Shown: positions 42,554 through 54,163, counted from the stretch's first letter. The stretch: DNA of 64,000 bases from Euonymus europaeus (GCA_963580455.1 OY756970.1:12214001-12278000); one strand, 5' to 3'. Notes: generated from the letters alone by a model not told the origin. Made by a program: numbers and translations.

Positions 42554-45286
42554 CTAATCAATGATGACACGCTCAAATTTGTTGGAAAAAGACATGGACC
42601 GCACTAACTGCATGTAGGTATTTAATCGCTCTACATATGGAGTAACCCATGTAGCTGCGCAATCATGCCTATAGTGAACCCATCCAAACATAATGGGAGA
42701 CATTGGATAATCCCTTGTCAAATCAACCTGAACATAGTGATTATCATTTACATGGCCAATTGCGATAACAACTTGTTGATAGGGTGGTGGGGGGATTGTA
42801 CGAAGTGGTAGATATGTCGAACTCTCTTTATAATGAAGAACGGGCAAGATCACATTGTATGTGGAAGCAATCAACAGACCCATGTAAGGCAAAGTCATCC
42901 AATGCTCCAATGGTGCTTCAACATCATTTTGAAAGAAGTTCAGTGAATGTTTAATATTATACGCTCTCTGATGACCGCCAAGTATTTCAACATATTGTCC
43001 CCAAAATGTGTCTAGCTCTTCCATCAAATTATATCGGACACTGGCCATCCATCCTCACCAAGACCAAGAGCCATAGATATCGAACGAAAGCCACAATTTG
43101 CATCCGCTTTCACATCCTGTACGTCCCTAATGTATGGATGTAGTATAATTGGGAACTGATCAATATATGATCGTAAAGAGTTGTTTTTCTTTCTCGGCCG
43201 CGACCTTCCTTGTGTAGAGAGAGACTCAACATTATAAATGGATGAGCAACTGTGTCTGGATGGTTCATTACGGGGGAAAAAATCGTGCTCAAATATTTTC
43301 GAATCGGGGCGTCCAGATGCAAAACTGTGCCTGTGTGGTTCACTCTGATCAACAACATTTGCAGTCGAATTTTCATGGCTGGTGGTGGGTACTTTTTTCT
43401 TCGTAGAGGGATGCCCTCTAGTGTCGGTCTTCACAGCTGGTTCACGGAGAGAAGTTGTTGAAGGTCTGAATATGTCCCTTAACTTCCTTAGCCAACTAAC
43501 TTTAACCTGTCTTGTCTGCTGCTTGAACTGTTCTGTAAATATTTGTACATCAGCGCTACAATTGATGTCATCCTCTTCAAGCGACTCACACCGCAATAAA
43601 TCAAGCTTTCTCCAAAATTTATCAACGGCATCAAGCGGTATTGGGTGACCTTTGCTTAAATACATGGCTTGTTCGTGAGCACACGGTAATCCATAACTCC
43701 TACGGAGTTGACATCTGCATATGTAATGAACACTACCAACCTCTTTCGACCGCTTAAACTCCGACCACATCGGATTCAACGCCTCGATTGAAACAAAACC
43801 ACATAAACCTTGAAAGTGTGGTATGTTGAATTGGTGTGGGATGATGGTTTTGCTTTTCTCAATGCTTGTTTTGATAATTGTGTCCTAAGACTGAATAACT
43901 TGATGAATCCACGTGATGGATCTCTCCAAGTCTGACTGTGACGAACACAAATATTTTTTCAGTTTAGCATGCTGACTCTCAACCCTGTTAGTCGTGTGGT
44001 TCCCAAAATGCAGATATATGTCGGTCCAAGCGGACACAAACATCTCCTTGTACGGTGTCAACCAAACATCTCTCAGATATTTCATCACTTTCGGGAACTT
44101 CTGCAATACTACTTCTAGGTTTTTGATATTGCTCATGTACACACCCTCATCTTCTGGCTCAAGCATCGTGGACCACATGCTGTAGAATGCATTCCAGGCT
44201 CTACTGTCTTGTATTGATGGCTTGCATTTGGTTAAAATACTTTGATATATGTGCCATCTACAGAGTAATTTTGAAGCTTCTGGAAACACCTTAACACAAG
44301 CTTTCATCAGCCCCAACTCCCTATCCGTGACCATCACGCGTGGGCCACTGCATCCATGCAATGTGGATTGCAAGCATTCCAAAGCCCAAGTATAACTGGC
44401 CTCCTTTTCTGAATTCTAATATGCAAATGTTATGCAAAATGTTTTATTGGTTGAAGTCACACCAACAATTTCTAGAAGAGGCAACCCGTACCTGTTGGTC
44501 TGATATGTCGCATCCATCAACAGCACGTGCGGGAATGCAAGCACTAGGTCTAGCGACTGAGGATGTGCGAAGAAAAAATATTCTATCTCATTGGTTGTAC
44601 CGTTCGCCCGATAATAGAAAATGTAGCCATGGCCACTGAGGAATGAGAGCACAACTTGAATCTGTGATTCCCCAATTTCTCAGAAATCTGATGCTTCTTG
44701 CGTGCATTGTATATAGTTCTGATAGTTGACACGTTGTTCGGATCACGCTTTTTCAATTCTGATAAAATGTCCCTTGATTTGGCATTTTGAGCAGACATGT
44801 CAACCATAACCTGAATTTCAGATTCAGATAGTCTGCCGAGGTATGGATGTCCTTCCATATATGTTGCAGGAGCATGATTATGCCGATGATGATGATATAT
44901 CCCAATTTGTATCCAGTTTGTTGAACCCAATCAATGCACGATTGTCGTGATTTGAACACCTGAGAATATATTAGTTTTGATTACAAATTAACGAAAATCC
45001 ATTTTACCTAAGCAAACCATTAATATCTTAATTGACTTAAACATTATACCATATTGGTTTCAAATTCACATCTGTCGTCAATTTCGATATTCTGTGATAT
45101 GTCGTCCTCATATCCGTATTCTTGCTTTATTTCGGCATCGATAGAATCACCCTGTCGACAAATTATTTAATTTAAAATACTGAATATAATACATTTACTT
45201 AAACAAAATAAATCGGTAGTTGTATTTACTTGTTCACTTGAACTTGTTGGCAAGGGATAGTTGAAAAGTTCTTCTACGAAGTCCAT
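42554..45286 (-). pseudogene. MULE transposase-OTU fusion gene, copy 3
   Basis: Exon 1 (45230-45286, MDFVEELFNYPLP) and exon 2 (45050-45151, acidic) join in phase with exon 3 from 44959 through GT-AG introns. Exon 3 has VFKSRQSCIDWVQQTGYKLG, then HNHAPATYMEGHPYLGRLSE; the about 55 residues between them in copy 2 are deleted. The transposase core has HVLLMDATYQTNRYG (Asp), EIVGVTST, RVMVTDREL (Asp), LLCRWHI and TTNRVESQHAKLKKYL; a CRCQLRRSYGLPCAHE SWIM-like finger follows. The C-terminus carries an OTU-like cysteine protease: DANCGFRSISMAL (Cys codon 43093-43095) and NHYVQVDL (His codon 42737-42739). Two stops (near 44414 and 43885) and two frame changes (near 44650 and 43045) break it. Confidence 0.85.
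42700..43160 (-). other. OTU-like protease domain of MULE copy 3
   Basis: The order IDQFPIILHPYIRDVQDV, ANCGFRSI (nucleophile Cys), RYNLMEELDTFWGQYVEIL, HWMTLPYMGLLIASTYNVIL, STYLPLR and HVNDNHYVQVDL (His) follows the OTU fold of deubiquitinases. The usual D-G-N-C is D-A-N-C here. One frame change splits it near 43045. Confidence 0.8.
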
Positions 45287-46390
45287 CAACCAGGGCTGCA
45301 GTAGTGTGCCGGTTAAAGTCCTTAACGTACGACCTACACATTCATACCAACATATTATTATGTGCACCTCCTTTCTTTGTATTTACAGCTAATTTACTTT
45401 TTTTAATAATAATCTAAGTAATATATAGAAGCTAAAAAGGGTAAAAAGAATAAGTTGACAATGTTAAAAATTGCAAAACGAATATTATTTTTTAAAATCT
45501 TTTTTATCAAAAGTAATTGCATCGTCTCTGCTTTCAAGTTTTCGGTTCAAAATTGACAAAGTGACTTTAAGGAATATTATAATATAATATTTAATATTCA
45601 AAAGAGTGATAGTGTTAATAGTGTAAGGTTTTAAAAATAATGTTAGTTGGAGCAGCGTCTTTTCAATTTGTAATTTTTTACATAGTGGCGTTAATATGAG
45701 TAGCGTTATTGTGGATCGTAACATTTTTTTTTACAAAAAAAATAATAGATGTCATTTCTGATGATAAATAATAACAATATTTGTGACAACGTCAATTAAT
45801 TAGATAAAATAATAACAAAAGCCCAGTAGCATGAATAACTTAATGACATTGTCCATAATAGAGTCATGTTCACAGAGAAAATGACTCTTGTAAGGTTAAA
45901 AGCTAACAACTACAAGTGGCTATGCAGGATTCATTCGTTCCACATAATAGGGATTAAGTAGGTAGTATTCAAGTTAACAAAGTAACTTTAAAACCAATCA
46001 TGAAAAGCTTAAGCGGAATTAATTGAGAGAATGAGGAAGAAAATAAAACTTTTAAGGAATTCTAATGACCAAGAGAAAACCCAAACAGAAGAATATGGTT
46101 ATGATCATGAGAAAATTCAGAATGTCCGCTGATTAACAGTACTTAAGACGAAAAAATGGATAGTGCGAAAATAACAATTGAGCTAGACAACTGCGAAAAT
46201 AACAATTTAGCCACAAATACCTCGACTAGTTGAGCACCGAGAATACACACCAAGAATAACTGGAGAACTAGACTAGTTGGACAGTTTGCTAAAATTGTGA
46301 GCTACAAATGGGTTATAAAGGGGCAACACATCTTGCTTTTCTTTCTCTTCAAAATGATGTGCTCGTAAAACAAATAATAAAGCAAGCAAT

Positions 46391-46548
46391 CATACATAAT
46401 ACAAACAAAAGTCATAAGTATATATTTGAATTTTTGTTATTACAACATTATTTGTAGCATTGCAGTCACACACCCGTACGAATACATGTGATATAACTGC
46501 ATTTATATACATAATACAAACAAAAGTCATAAATATATATTTGAAGAT
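46391..46548. repeat. 40-bp direct repeat, spacing 116 bp
   Basis: CATAATACAAACAAAAGTCATAA followed by TATATATTTGAA occurs near 46394 and 46510 with one or two differences. Confidence 0.85.
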
Positions 46549-47102
46549 TAGTTGGGGCTGCTCTTTGAGGAGAGAGTGAGAGACTTCATGGTAATGTGTT
46601 CTCACCTTTTTCTCCACTGCCCCTACACAAGTCCCCACGTGAAGAGAGAGAAATTGAAAAGTTAAAAGTTAAAACTGCAGACTTAAAATTAGAAGAAAAA
46701 AAGAGATTTGAGATATTTTATTAAAATAAAATATTTTTTTGGTCAAACTAGACATGATGTGTCGAGGTAGGTTTGGGTTTATTCATGTTTGGGTTTATTT
46801 ATCCTTACCCATTACTAAAACTATAATAAATCTATTACTAAAACTACAAATCTATTACTAAAATTACAAAGTCCGTGCAAATGCGCAATTTCTGTGGCGA
46901 GTCTCAAATCTTTTTACGTACTTGCGCGCGTATCATCCTCTTACGTCTTATTATTAACCGTCCGATTACTTTTGATGCTCTCTCATCATGTGGCTCCAAC
47001 TGATTCTGTAAGTTCATGAACCTTCTTTCTCCAATTTCACACGCCTCTTCCGGCTATTGCTAAATACAGGTTGTATTTTACTTATACAGACCTATGCCTA
47101 TG

Positions 47103-47272
47103 CCGGTAAAACTGATAAATGTCCAATCAAGTCTTTTTGAAATAAAGTTTGCGTTGCTGCATGGAGAAGGCTAAGTAAGGCCGGCAAAAACTGATAATAG
47201 TCTAATCAAGTCTTTTTTTTAACTAAAGTTTTCGTTGCTGCCAATTGTGCATGGAGAAGGCTAAGTAGGGCC
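47103..47272. repeat. Tandem duplication, unit 78-91 bp
   Basis: Both units contain AACTGATAA, CAATCAAGTCTTTTT or TAATCAAGTCTTTTT, CGTTGCTGC and GCATGGAGAAGGCTAAGTA. The second unit has a 9-bp insertion. Confidence 0.85.
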
Positions 47273-47453
47273 CACAATAATGATAAAACTACTCTCAATA
47301 TCTATCGCCCATCTGATAATAATGATTCCTCTTATATTTGGAGATGAGACGATGGCCCGCACACGTGGAATTTATTGTAGAATAAAAGAAATTAAATAAA
47401 AAGCAATCTCAAATAGTTTTTATTAAATAAAAGAAATTAAACCACCAAACAAA

Positions 47454-50400
47454 CTAATCAGAATCTAAATTCACATTGGGCTGTGATACTTTTGATGGAT
47501 TCCGTATCAGTCTATAATCTTGAAAATTTTGTTCATAAAATAAAGCCCACTGTGTCGCACATTGATGCCTGAATGCGCCCCATTAAGGCATGATTGGAGG
47601 CATGATTGGAGGCATTGGAGAATTAGGAACCAAGGATATCTCCACAAAATGGTTCTAGTTAACATGTCCGATACATATGACACGTTGTTGGGATGGTGGT
47701 GGTGGGGCAGACCGCAAAGGAAGAAACGTTAAGGATTGTGATTGACTTAATACAATACAAACAACATTGTAGCATGATGCAATCAAGTGACCCATGTCTG
47801 GAAAATTCATCCAATGTACCACCAGTGCTGACCTGTGTATCTCAAAAAATGTCAGTGATTGTCTTATAAGCGCAAACCTTTCCCAGTTTCCATACAAGGA
47901 TGCATATTTATCAGCGTTGTTGTTCAACTCAGTTAGCATATCATATCTTACACGGGTCCATGCATTTTCACCTTCTTCCATTTGCAATGCCAATGCAACA
48001 CTGCGAAAACCACAATTTCCATCACCAATGACATCAGTCACAGATAGAATATATGGATGCATATGACTTGGAAACTGGTCAATGTAGATTGAAATACTGT
48101 AGATTCTCTCATTCATAGAACCAGTATGCAATCTGTCATCGATTGAACTAGTATGCATTCTCTCATCGACCGAAACCCTCCGTGTTGATGAAAACTGCGG
48201 GACATTGAAAGTCGATGAACAACTGTGTCGGCTTCTCAATACTGGAGAATCATTAGCCTCGGCATATTTAGTACCGGTAGAATTTCGTCCAACATTTGAT
48301 TCAACCTTTTTCTTTGAATCGAACCTGTCACGACTTTGCTTCTTCACCTTTGGCTCTGCAAGTAAAGTGGATGAGGGGTTGATAATTTCACGTAATTTCT
48401 GTAACAATCGAAATTTACCAGGTCTCGATTGTTTTTTAAACTTTTCAGTGAACATTTCAACCTCAATATTGCAATTTATATCATCATCCTCCAATGTAGT
48501 GGCGGGCTTGAAGTCCAGCTTCCTCCAGAATGGATTAATCAAAGATAGGGGAATTCAACGACCTTCCACCTTGAACATAGAGATCTCATGTGCGCAAGGC
48601 AAGCCATGAGTCAATTTAATTTGACAACCACATAGGTTAGGATAATGACCAACATTATTAGAACGTTTTACCTCTGCCAAAATATGATATAATGCAGCAG
48701 TTGATACAGAACCTTGTAGTTCGTTGAATATTGAAGTTCTGAAATCATGTTGCACGAAATTGATACTTTTTTCGAGTGATGCTTTGATAGAAGTGGATTG
48801 TGCATCCAAAAGACTGTGAACCTGTGACCAGACGGACACAAGATTTCCCCTTGAATTTTGTAAATATTTCTTCAACTTTCCATGTTGGCTTTCAGCTCGA
48901 TTTGTAGTTCTGTTGCCAAAATGCATCGATTTATTACTCCAAGCAGCAACAAATTTCTCTTTATATTTATCCAGCCACACTGATTTGATATACTTTATTG
49001 CTCTTGGATACCTGGGGAATAAGTGTTCCATAGATAAGTCAATGCATTTGAACGATGAATAAGCTAAAATTATAAATGAAAATTTTGTGGATAGATACCT
49101 GTGAAATAATTGTTCGATAGATGACAACCTTGCGAAATAATCTTCAACTGTTTCAGAGTCTTCCAGATAATGCCACATTGAATTGAAACTGTCCCAGCTC
49201 TTTTTGTCTTCAAATAATTTTTTACAATTCACTGCTAAATTCCTTCCAATATGTCATTTGCACAGTAAAGTAGTTGACTCGGGGAACACATGGTCAACAG
49301 CATTCATCAGTGCTAAATCTCTGTCAGTCAACACCACCCGTGGTGATAAACACCCATCCATAGCAGCCTTCAAACAACTTAATGCCCACGTGAAATTATA
49401 TTCTTTCTCAAATTGAAGAAATACAAATGCAACACAAAATGTCATCTCCGTAGAAGTAACACCAACAATTTCGAAAAACGGCATATGAAACCTGTTAGTA
49501 TTATATGTCGAGTCCATAAGCAAAATGTGAGGAAATGCACGCAACAGATCTAAGGAACGAGGATGAGCAAAAAATAAGTCTTGGACCTGGTTTGACTCAC
49601 TGTCACTCCTGTACCACGATGAGTAATCGTGTTGACTTAGCATATACATTAATTGTTGCATTTGATTTCTCCCCGCCATTTCAGCAACTCGATGTTTTTG
49701 TCGAGCATTGTAAATCGTCTTTATTTTCATCACATTTTGTGGATCTCTAGCCTTCAATGTAGATAATATTTCACGCGGCATCACTAAATTCTGTGACAAA
49801 TCAATCATTATGTTAGTTTCATCCTGTGACAATCTACCAGCATATGCATGACCTTCCATGTAACTTGCAGGAGAATGGTTATGGATCCCACACATAACCT
49901 TTATACTCCAATCATCTCCGGTTTTCAACTTCATACCTTTCAAACGAAACTGACAGTTGCATTTTTTAGTACCGGTCAATTTGGATGAACCTTTTAATGA
50001 TCGATATTGTCCGCTTCGCTCACATTGCAGTGTCAATTTAGACTTCTGTCCAAAATGACCTTCATTTGAACTGGAAATAACGATAATAAATCCCAGCACA
50101 CGTCCTACATCTCGTGCCCATTTGATTAAATCTTCACGGCAATGAAATATCTAATAAAAAATATATTACTATTATTTCAAATTTAACAAATTACGAAATA
50201 AAATATATAATTTACTATTATACCATATCAGTTGTAAACTGTTCTGTATAATCTGTTTGCACTTCATCATTGTCTGATTCTGCTTTCATCGTACTTTGTT
50301 GATCATCATGTTACACATTAAATAACTAAAGTAGTTTACAATACTTACATTATACAAAAACTAATAATCAAATGTGCATTTCAAAAATATAAATTTTACC

Positions 50401-50459
50401 TCGATTGAATAGCTTGACAAAAACAAATCTTCACCCCATAACTTAAAATATTCATCCAT
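47454..50459 (-). pseudogene. MULE transposase-OTU fusion gene, copy 2 (most complete)
   Basis: Exon 1 (50400-50459) encodes MDEYFKLWGEDLFLSSYSIE and ends GAG|GTAAAA. Exon 2 is the short acidic block ending TTDM. Exon 3 begins near the HCREDLIKWARDVG block. A zinc/WRKY-GCM-like DNA-binding domain follows (CERSGQYRS, TGTKKCNCQFRLKG, VMCGIHNHSPASYMEG), then the MULE core: ILLMDSTYNTNRFHM (Asp), FEIVGVTSTEM, RVVLTDRDLALMNA (Asp), then TTNRAESQHGKLKKYL and a SWIM-type finger (CGCQIKLTHGLPCAHE). The C-terminus has an OTU domain with GDGNCGFRSVALAL (Cys codon 48012-48014) and NHFVEISL (His codon 47649-47651). Stops occur after LLCK (near 49254), VEGR (near 48555) and GHVN (47655-47657). A GT-AG intron-like insert interrupts FHR/YPRAIKY near 49015-49100. 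The exon 2 acceptor is CAT instead of CAG. Confidence 0.88.
47640..48090 (-). other. OTU-like protease domain of MULE copy 2
   Basis: YIDQFPSHMHPYILSVTDVI leads to GDGNCGFRSVALAL, the canonical OTU nucleophile motif, then WTRVRYDMLTELNNN, FALIRQSL, MNFPDMGHLIASCYNVVCIV, LTFLPLR and the His strand NHFVEISL. The TAG at 47655-47657 sits two codons before the His, so this copy would make a protease lacking its histidine. Confidence 0.85.
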
Positions 50460-50545
50460 AATTATGAGATTTTAAATAATGATTATGTGAGAAAAAACTT
50501 GAAAACTCATACAATTTTTGTGACGAACAAAGTAAATTTTCACTC

Positions 50546-50555
50546 CCTTTTATAG
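50546..50555 (-). promoter_or_regulatory. TATA box of MULE copy 2
   Basis: The minus strand reads CTATAAAAGG 87 bp upstream of the start codon. The box and its surroundings (TCTCTATAAAAGGAA/GGGAGTGA) are conserved in copy 1. Confidence 0.55.
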
Positions 50556-50597
50556 AGAAAGGGAAGTCTTCTATTTGGGTACTATTTTTGTTATGTA

Positions 50598-51015
50598 GAC
50601 AAATAATGGAGGAACAAAAGCAAAGTTATGATTACGTGCATATAATTGATGAAAAGTGACAAAAGTTATGTAACCAATAATGGATGAAAAATACACAAAT
50701 AATGGAGAAACAAAAGCAAAGTTATGATTACGTGCATATAATTGATGAAAAATGACAAAAGTTATGTAACCAATAATGGATGAAAAATACACAAATAATG
50801 GAGAAACAAAAGCAAAGTTATGATTACGTGCATATAATTGATGAAAAATGACAAAAATTATGTAACCAATAATGGATGAAAAATACACAAATAATGGAGA
50901 AACAAAAGTAAAGTTATGATTACGTGCATATAATTGATAAAAAATGACAAAAATTATATAACCAATAATAGATGAAAAATATCCAAATAATAGAGGAACA
51001 AATATAAAATTATTA
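50598..51015. repeat. 96-bp tandem repeat, about 4.3 copies
   Basis: The motif CAAAGTTATGATTACGTGCA starts at 50621, 50717, 50813 and (as TAAAG) 50909, exactly 96 bp apart, with a decayed fifth copy near 51003. Because 96 is a multiple of three, the minus strand stays open and shows a 32-residue repeat (ending HQLYARNHNFAF), which I take as a by-product. The array adjoins the promoter side of MULE copy 2. Confidence 0.95.
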
Positions 51016-52431
51016 TTTTTACAGTATCACAAACTTGGCAATAAAAAGGAAAAAGAAAAGAGACATGCATATAATTGATGGAAAAGATAAACGGCAATTG
51101 GATAATGAAACTACGATTTTGGTTCTTTCACCGGTGATGTTTTAACCTTTTTGATGTGACAATACGTAGTCAAAAAGTCTGAAATAACCTGTGAAAAAAA
51201 TGCCTACATAAGAGAAAAATATGAACATATATGCTATAAGACCTACACAATAGATCTGTATATAGCAATTGTCTGCCTGCATTTAGATGGGTCCGCCTCT
51301 TCCTCTTTCAGCGTATGAAATAAGTCATCCACTTCACCTTTTCCTCTCCTCTGCTCAATCACTTTCATCTAAAGTCTCTCTGCAATCATCGAAACCAGAA
51401 ATCACCCCTCTAAATTGATTCAATTCTCTCCTCTATGGCTGTTTCTTTTCGCTTTTCCTCAGCAACTGACGGGTGATTGGGGTCGTTCTCGACCCATCTC
51501 TCTCATTGCTATTTTCGTTACTGATTGAGGTCGTCCCTGGTCCTTCTCTTCTACCTCTCTCTTATGGCATCAAAGCTCGCTCTTAATTGTGTTTTTCACA
51601 AGGTTAATGACATATTTTTCCAGCTTATTTATTTGGGTTTTCGGGGTTATTCTTGGGGGTTAATTTCGTATGGTTTGTTAGCGTGATTGGTTACGCTTTT
51701 GTTTAGCTTTGCTTCTCCCAATCTCAGCGGCGAATTGTGTTCCTTCCACCAGGTGAATGGCGTTGTTTTTGGTTTTTTTCCTGGGTTTTAAATTTTATTC
51801 GGTTTTTTAAAAAGGTTTATGAGTTTGTTTTGTCCTAAAATTTTTAGTGCCCTTCTTCTTTCGGTATTTGATTTTGATTGTTGATTTTTTTGGTCGTTGG
51901 GGCTACTCTTTCACGTTTCATTTTATCTTTGTTCGAATTACAGGGTTTACAAATGTGTTAATGTTTATTCCTTGCTACTTAAAAAAACCTGTATTTTTTC
52001 GTTGACTTTTCTTTCTTGATTGTAGGTGGATTGCTTTAGGAATCAGGCTTATCGAAGGTAATTTGAATCATCTTCATTCGTGTTCAATTTGTTCTACATA
52101 TGTTCGTTATGTTCAGCTCTCTTTCTATGTTCATGGAAAAATTTGCTATTTTGTTCTTGGATGTTGTGATTAGGGTAATTTTAGCTCACCTTTCTTTCGG
52201 TTCCTTTATTTTTGTTATGGGTCTCCTCTAATTTCAGGTAAAAAAATCTTTTGTATCCACATGTTATTATGTATTTAAAATCATTTACATTAATATTACA
52301 TTTTGTTGTCCATGATGTGTTGTTGGCCGGTACATGGGTTTTCTTGGCCTTTTGGAGTTTGGGAGTTCGTTTTTGTGTGGTTACTACTTATTTGCTGAGA
52401 AATGTTCTCTTTATGTTCACACAATCTACAA
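51016..52431. other. Non-coding stretch upstream of the APX fragment
   Basis: T-rich, intron-like sequence with pyrimidine-rich leader-like parts near 51330-51600. It may include 5' leader and leader intron of the captured ascorbate peroxidase gene, but I cannot prove this from sequence alone. Confidence 0.4.
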
Positions 52432-52731
52432 AAATAGGTTAGAACTACCCAGTTGTGAGTGAGGACTACAAGAAGGCCGTTGATAAATGCAAGAGGAAAC
52501 TCAAGGATCTCACCGCTGAAAAGAAATGTGATCCTCTCATGCTTCGTATAGCGTATGTTTGATTTACTCTGTATAATCAATGCCAATATGTCTCACTCAT
52601 ATGTATCTTTTGCATATTGGTGTTGGTTTTTTGGATCGCTAACGAGTTTTTCATTTCATAGATGGCACTCTGCCGGTAACTCTGATGCGACTACAAAGAC
52701 TGGTGGTACTTCTGGATTAGGCTTTTATTGA
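52432..52731 (+). pseudogene. Cytosolic ascorbate peroxidase fragment (first coding exons)
   Basis: Ascorbate peroxidase removes hydrogen peroxide with ascorbate. Here the first coding exon (to 52552) reads [20 protein letters not shown], then [18 protein letters not shown] intron (52553-52661) splits the Ala codon exactly as in plant genes, and the next exon begins WHSAG, the distal His motif, followed by TKTGG. After that the match fades and a TGA ends the frame (52729-52731). The start codon region is damaged (ATAGGTTAGAAC). Haem-binding and proximal His exons are absent. The fragment lies 0.6 kb before a Helitron 3' end on the same strand, which suggests gene capture. Confidence 0.85.
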
Positions 52732-53311
52732 GTGAGTCTCCATTGCTTTTGATATAGTACCTTTCTTATAATCTATGTTAAATATGGGGAATGTAACGAT
52801 TAACTGGTTTCATTGATTTTTTAAAATTCTTCTTGCATTTTAAAAAATCTACATTGGTTGGTTACTATGGTGTTTTAATAAAACTGTACACAAAAATTAT
52901 ATATTTTATTTCATTCAACAGCGTAATTAATCAGTATTATTTTTCTTCATTATGTCTTTTGATTTCCCTGCCATTAGTCCATTTTTCTCTATGGCTCTTG
53001 CTTTTCCATTGTCTTTAGTGATTTTGTTGTGTTTCTTATTGCTCGGGCTTTGGGTTTGAGGTGTTCACGGTTTACTGCGGTTCTTTCATCATGTTGACCA
53101 ATTGATTGCATCACAAGATGCATTAGTCTTGGATTTGTTCCGCAGCTTTTAGAATGCTACTCAACTGATAAGGCTTGAATGATTCATTCTCATCCATGAG
53201 AATCATTAGATAGTTGCAGCAATCCTTTTCTTTTCTTTTTCCTTTTTTGTTTATGATTGTTCTTTATCTACTTTTATAAGTACAGTTAACATGTAAATGC
53301 ATAAATTTTAC
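52732..53311. other. Non-coding stretch before the Helitron end
   Basis: No gene found. It is presumably the 3' part of the Helitron. Confidence 0.4.
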
Positions 53312-53341
53312 ACCCACAGCAACTCGCGGGTCTGTCACTAG
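53312..53341 (+). mobile_element. Helitron 3' terminus (hairpin plus CTAG)
   Basis: ACCCACAGCAACTCGCGGGT forms a short stem (ACCCAC with GCGGGT, one mismatch). Ten bases later the sequence ends CTAG, followed by T at 53342. This is the standard Helitron 3' end: hairpin, CTRR, insertion between A and T. The 5' end was not located. Confidence 0.75.
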
Positions 53342-54163
53342 TATATATATATATACAATCCATGGGATTGGAGTAAAACTGTGGCTAGTGAGCAGCCGTT
53401 TTGCATACTCGTGCATGACCGCCTCAACTCTTCATGTATGTGTCACCTCCTTCCAACGCAGAATTTCATCTCGACAGCTACCAAACATGACTCAGGCTCT
53501 AGAAAAATCGCTACGTTGCTACTCATCTTCTCCGTCACCAACTCGTGGATCTTCTTGCTCATCTTCTCCGTCACTGACTCTATGGGTTTTTCGAGGTCAC
53601 TCCCTGCCCAACGAAAAGTCTTCGCTCTTGGCTATTATTTGGTACTTACGCGTGATTGGGGTTTCAAGCTTGTGCTTTCATTTCTCTTTATCCCCTTCAT
53701 CCCCAATCCCTGCTTCACCTTTCAAACTTTCGATCTATGTTATACCTATCTTCCCCCAACACCCATGTAAACATCTCAATTTCTTCAATCTGTAACCTGT
53801 AGAAAAACTCATGCTCACTTCCGTGCTGCAAAAATTAGCTATTAATGTTGGTTGATTGTGTTAGGAAAAATTCAGCTATTCAGTAGACTCTAACTGGACC
53901 AAATCATGCAATTTGAAATTTTGATAGCTGGATGTTTTATTCTGTGGCCGTTTAGGATGTTATATCTCTTCCCAATGTTTGAATGGCTTTTCAATGGCTG
54001 CTCCATGGTAGTGTGATGACAGAAGATCCTTAAATTGAATTGAATTGTGTTGTGTCTCTGGTTTTTTTTGTTCTATGTATGCTCCTCAATGTTTCTCCAT
54101 TAAGGTTGCAATTTGATAGTTTCAACTAAGGATGCTATTGTTTTCTCTCATTGAGATCAGAGT
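53342..54163. other. Unassigned stretch
   Basis: It begins with a TA run. Overlapping plus frames at 53381-53795 share an internal repeat (CATCTTCTCCGTCAC twice, 36 bp apart) but show no known motif. Confidence 0.3.

Larger units (their letters stand above)
45287..47453. other. Non-coding stretch between two MULE genes
   Basis: This holds the promoter side of copy 3 and the 3' side of copy 2. Two short repeat pairs are listed separately. ATCTATTACTAAAACTAC and the following CCGTGCAAATGCGC (46850-46890) resemble Helitron end sequences but are too degenerate to call. Confidence 0.4.

Noticed and set aside
50571..50888. Minus-strand protein with 32-residue repeats, possibly membrane-like
   Set aside because: The period of the DNA repeat is 96 bp, so the frame stays open by chance; no start context or homologue is evident.
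50598..51015. CRISPR-like array
   Set aside because: The repeat units are contiguous without unique spacers, and this is plant DNA.
53381..53795. Two overlapping plus-strand frames of 129 and 135 residues
   Set aside because: Ser-rich, different frames equally open, an internal DNA repeat and no recognised motif.
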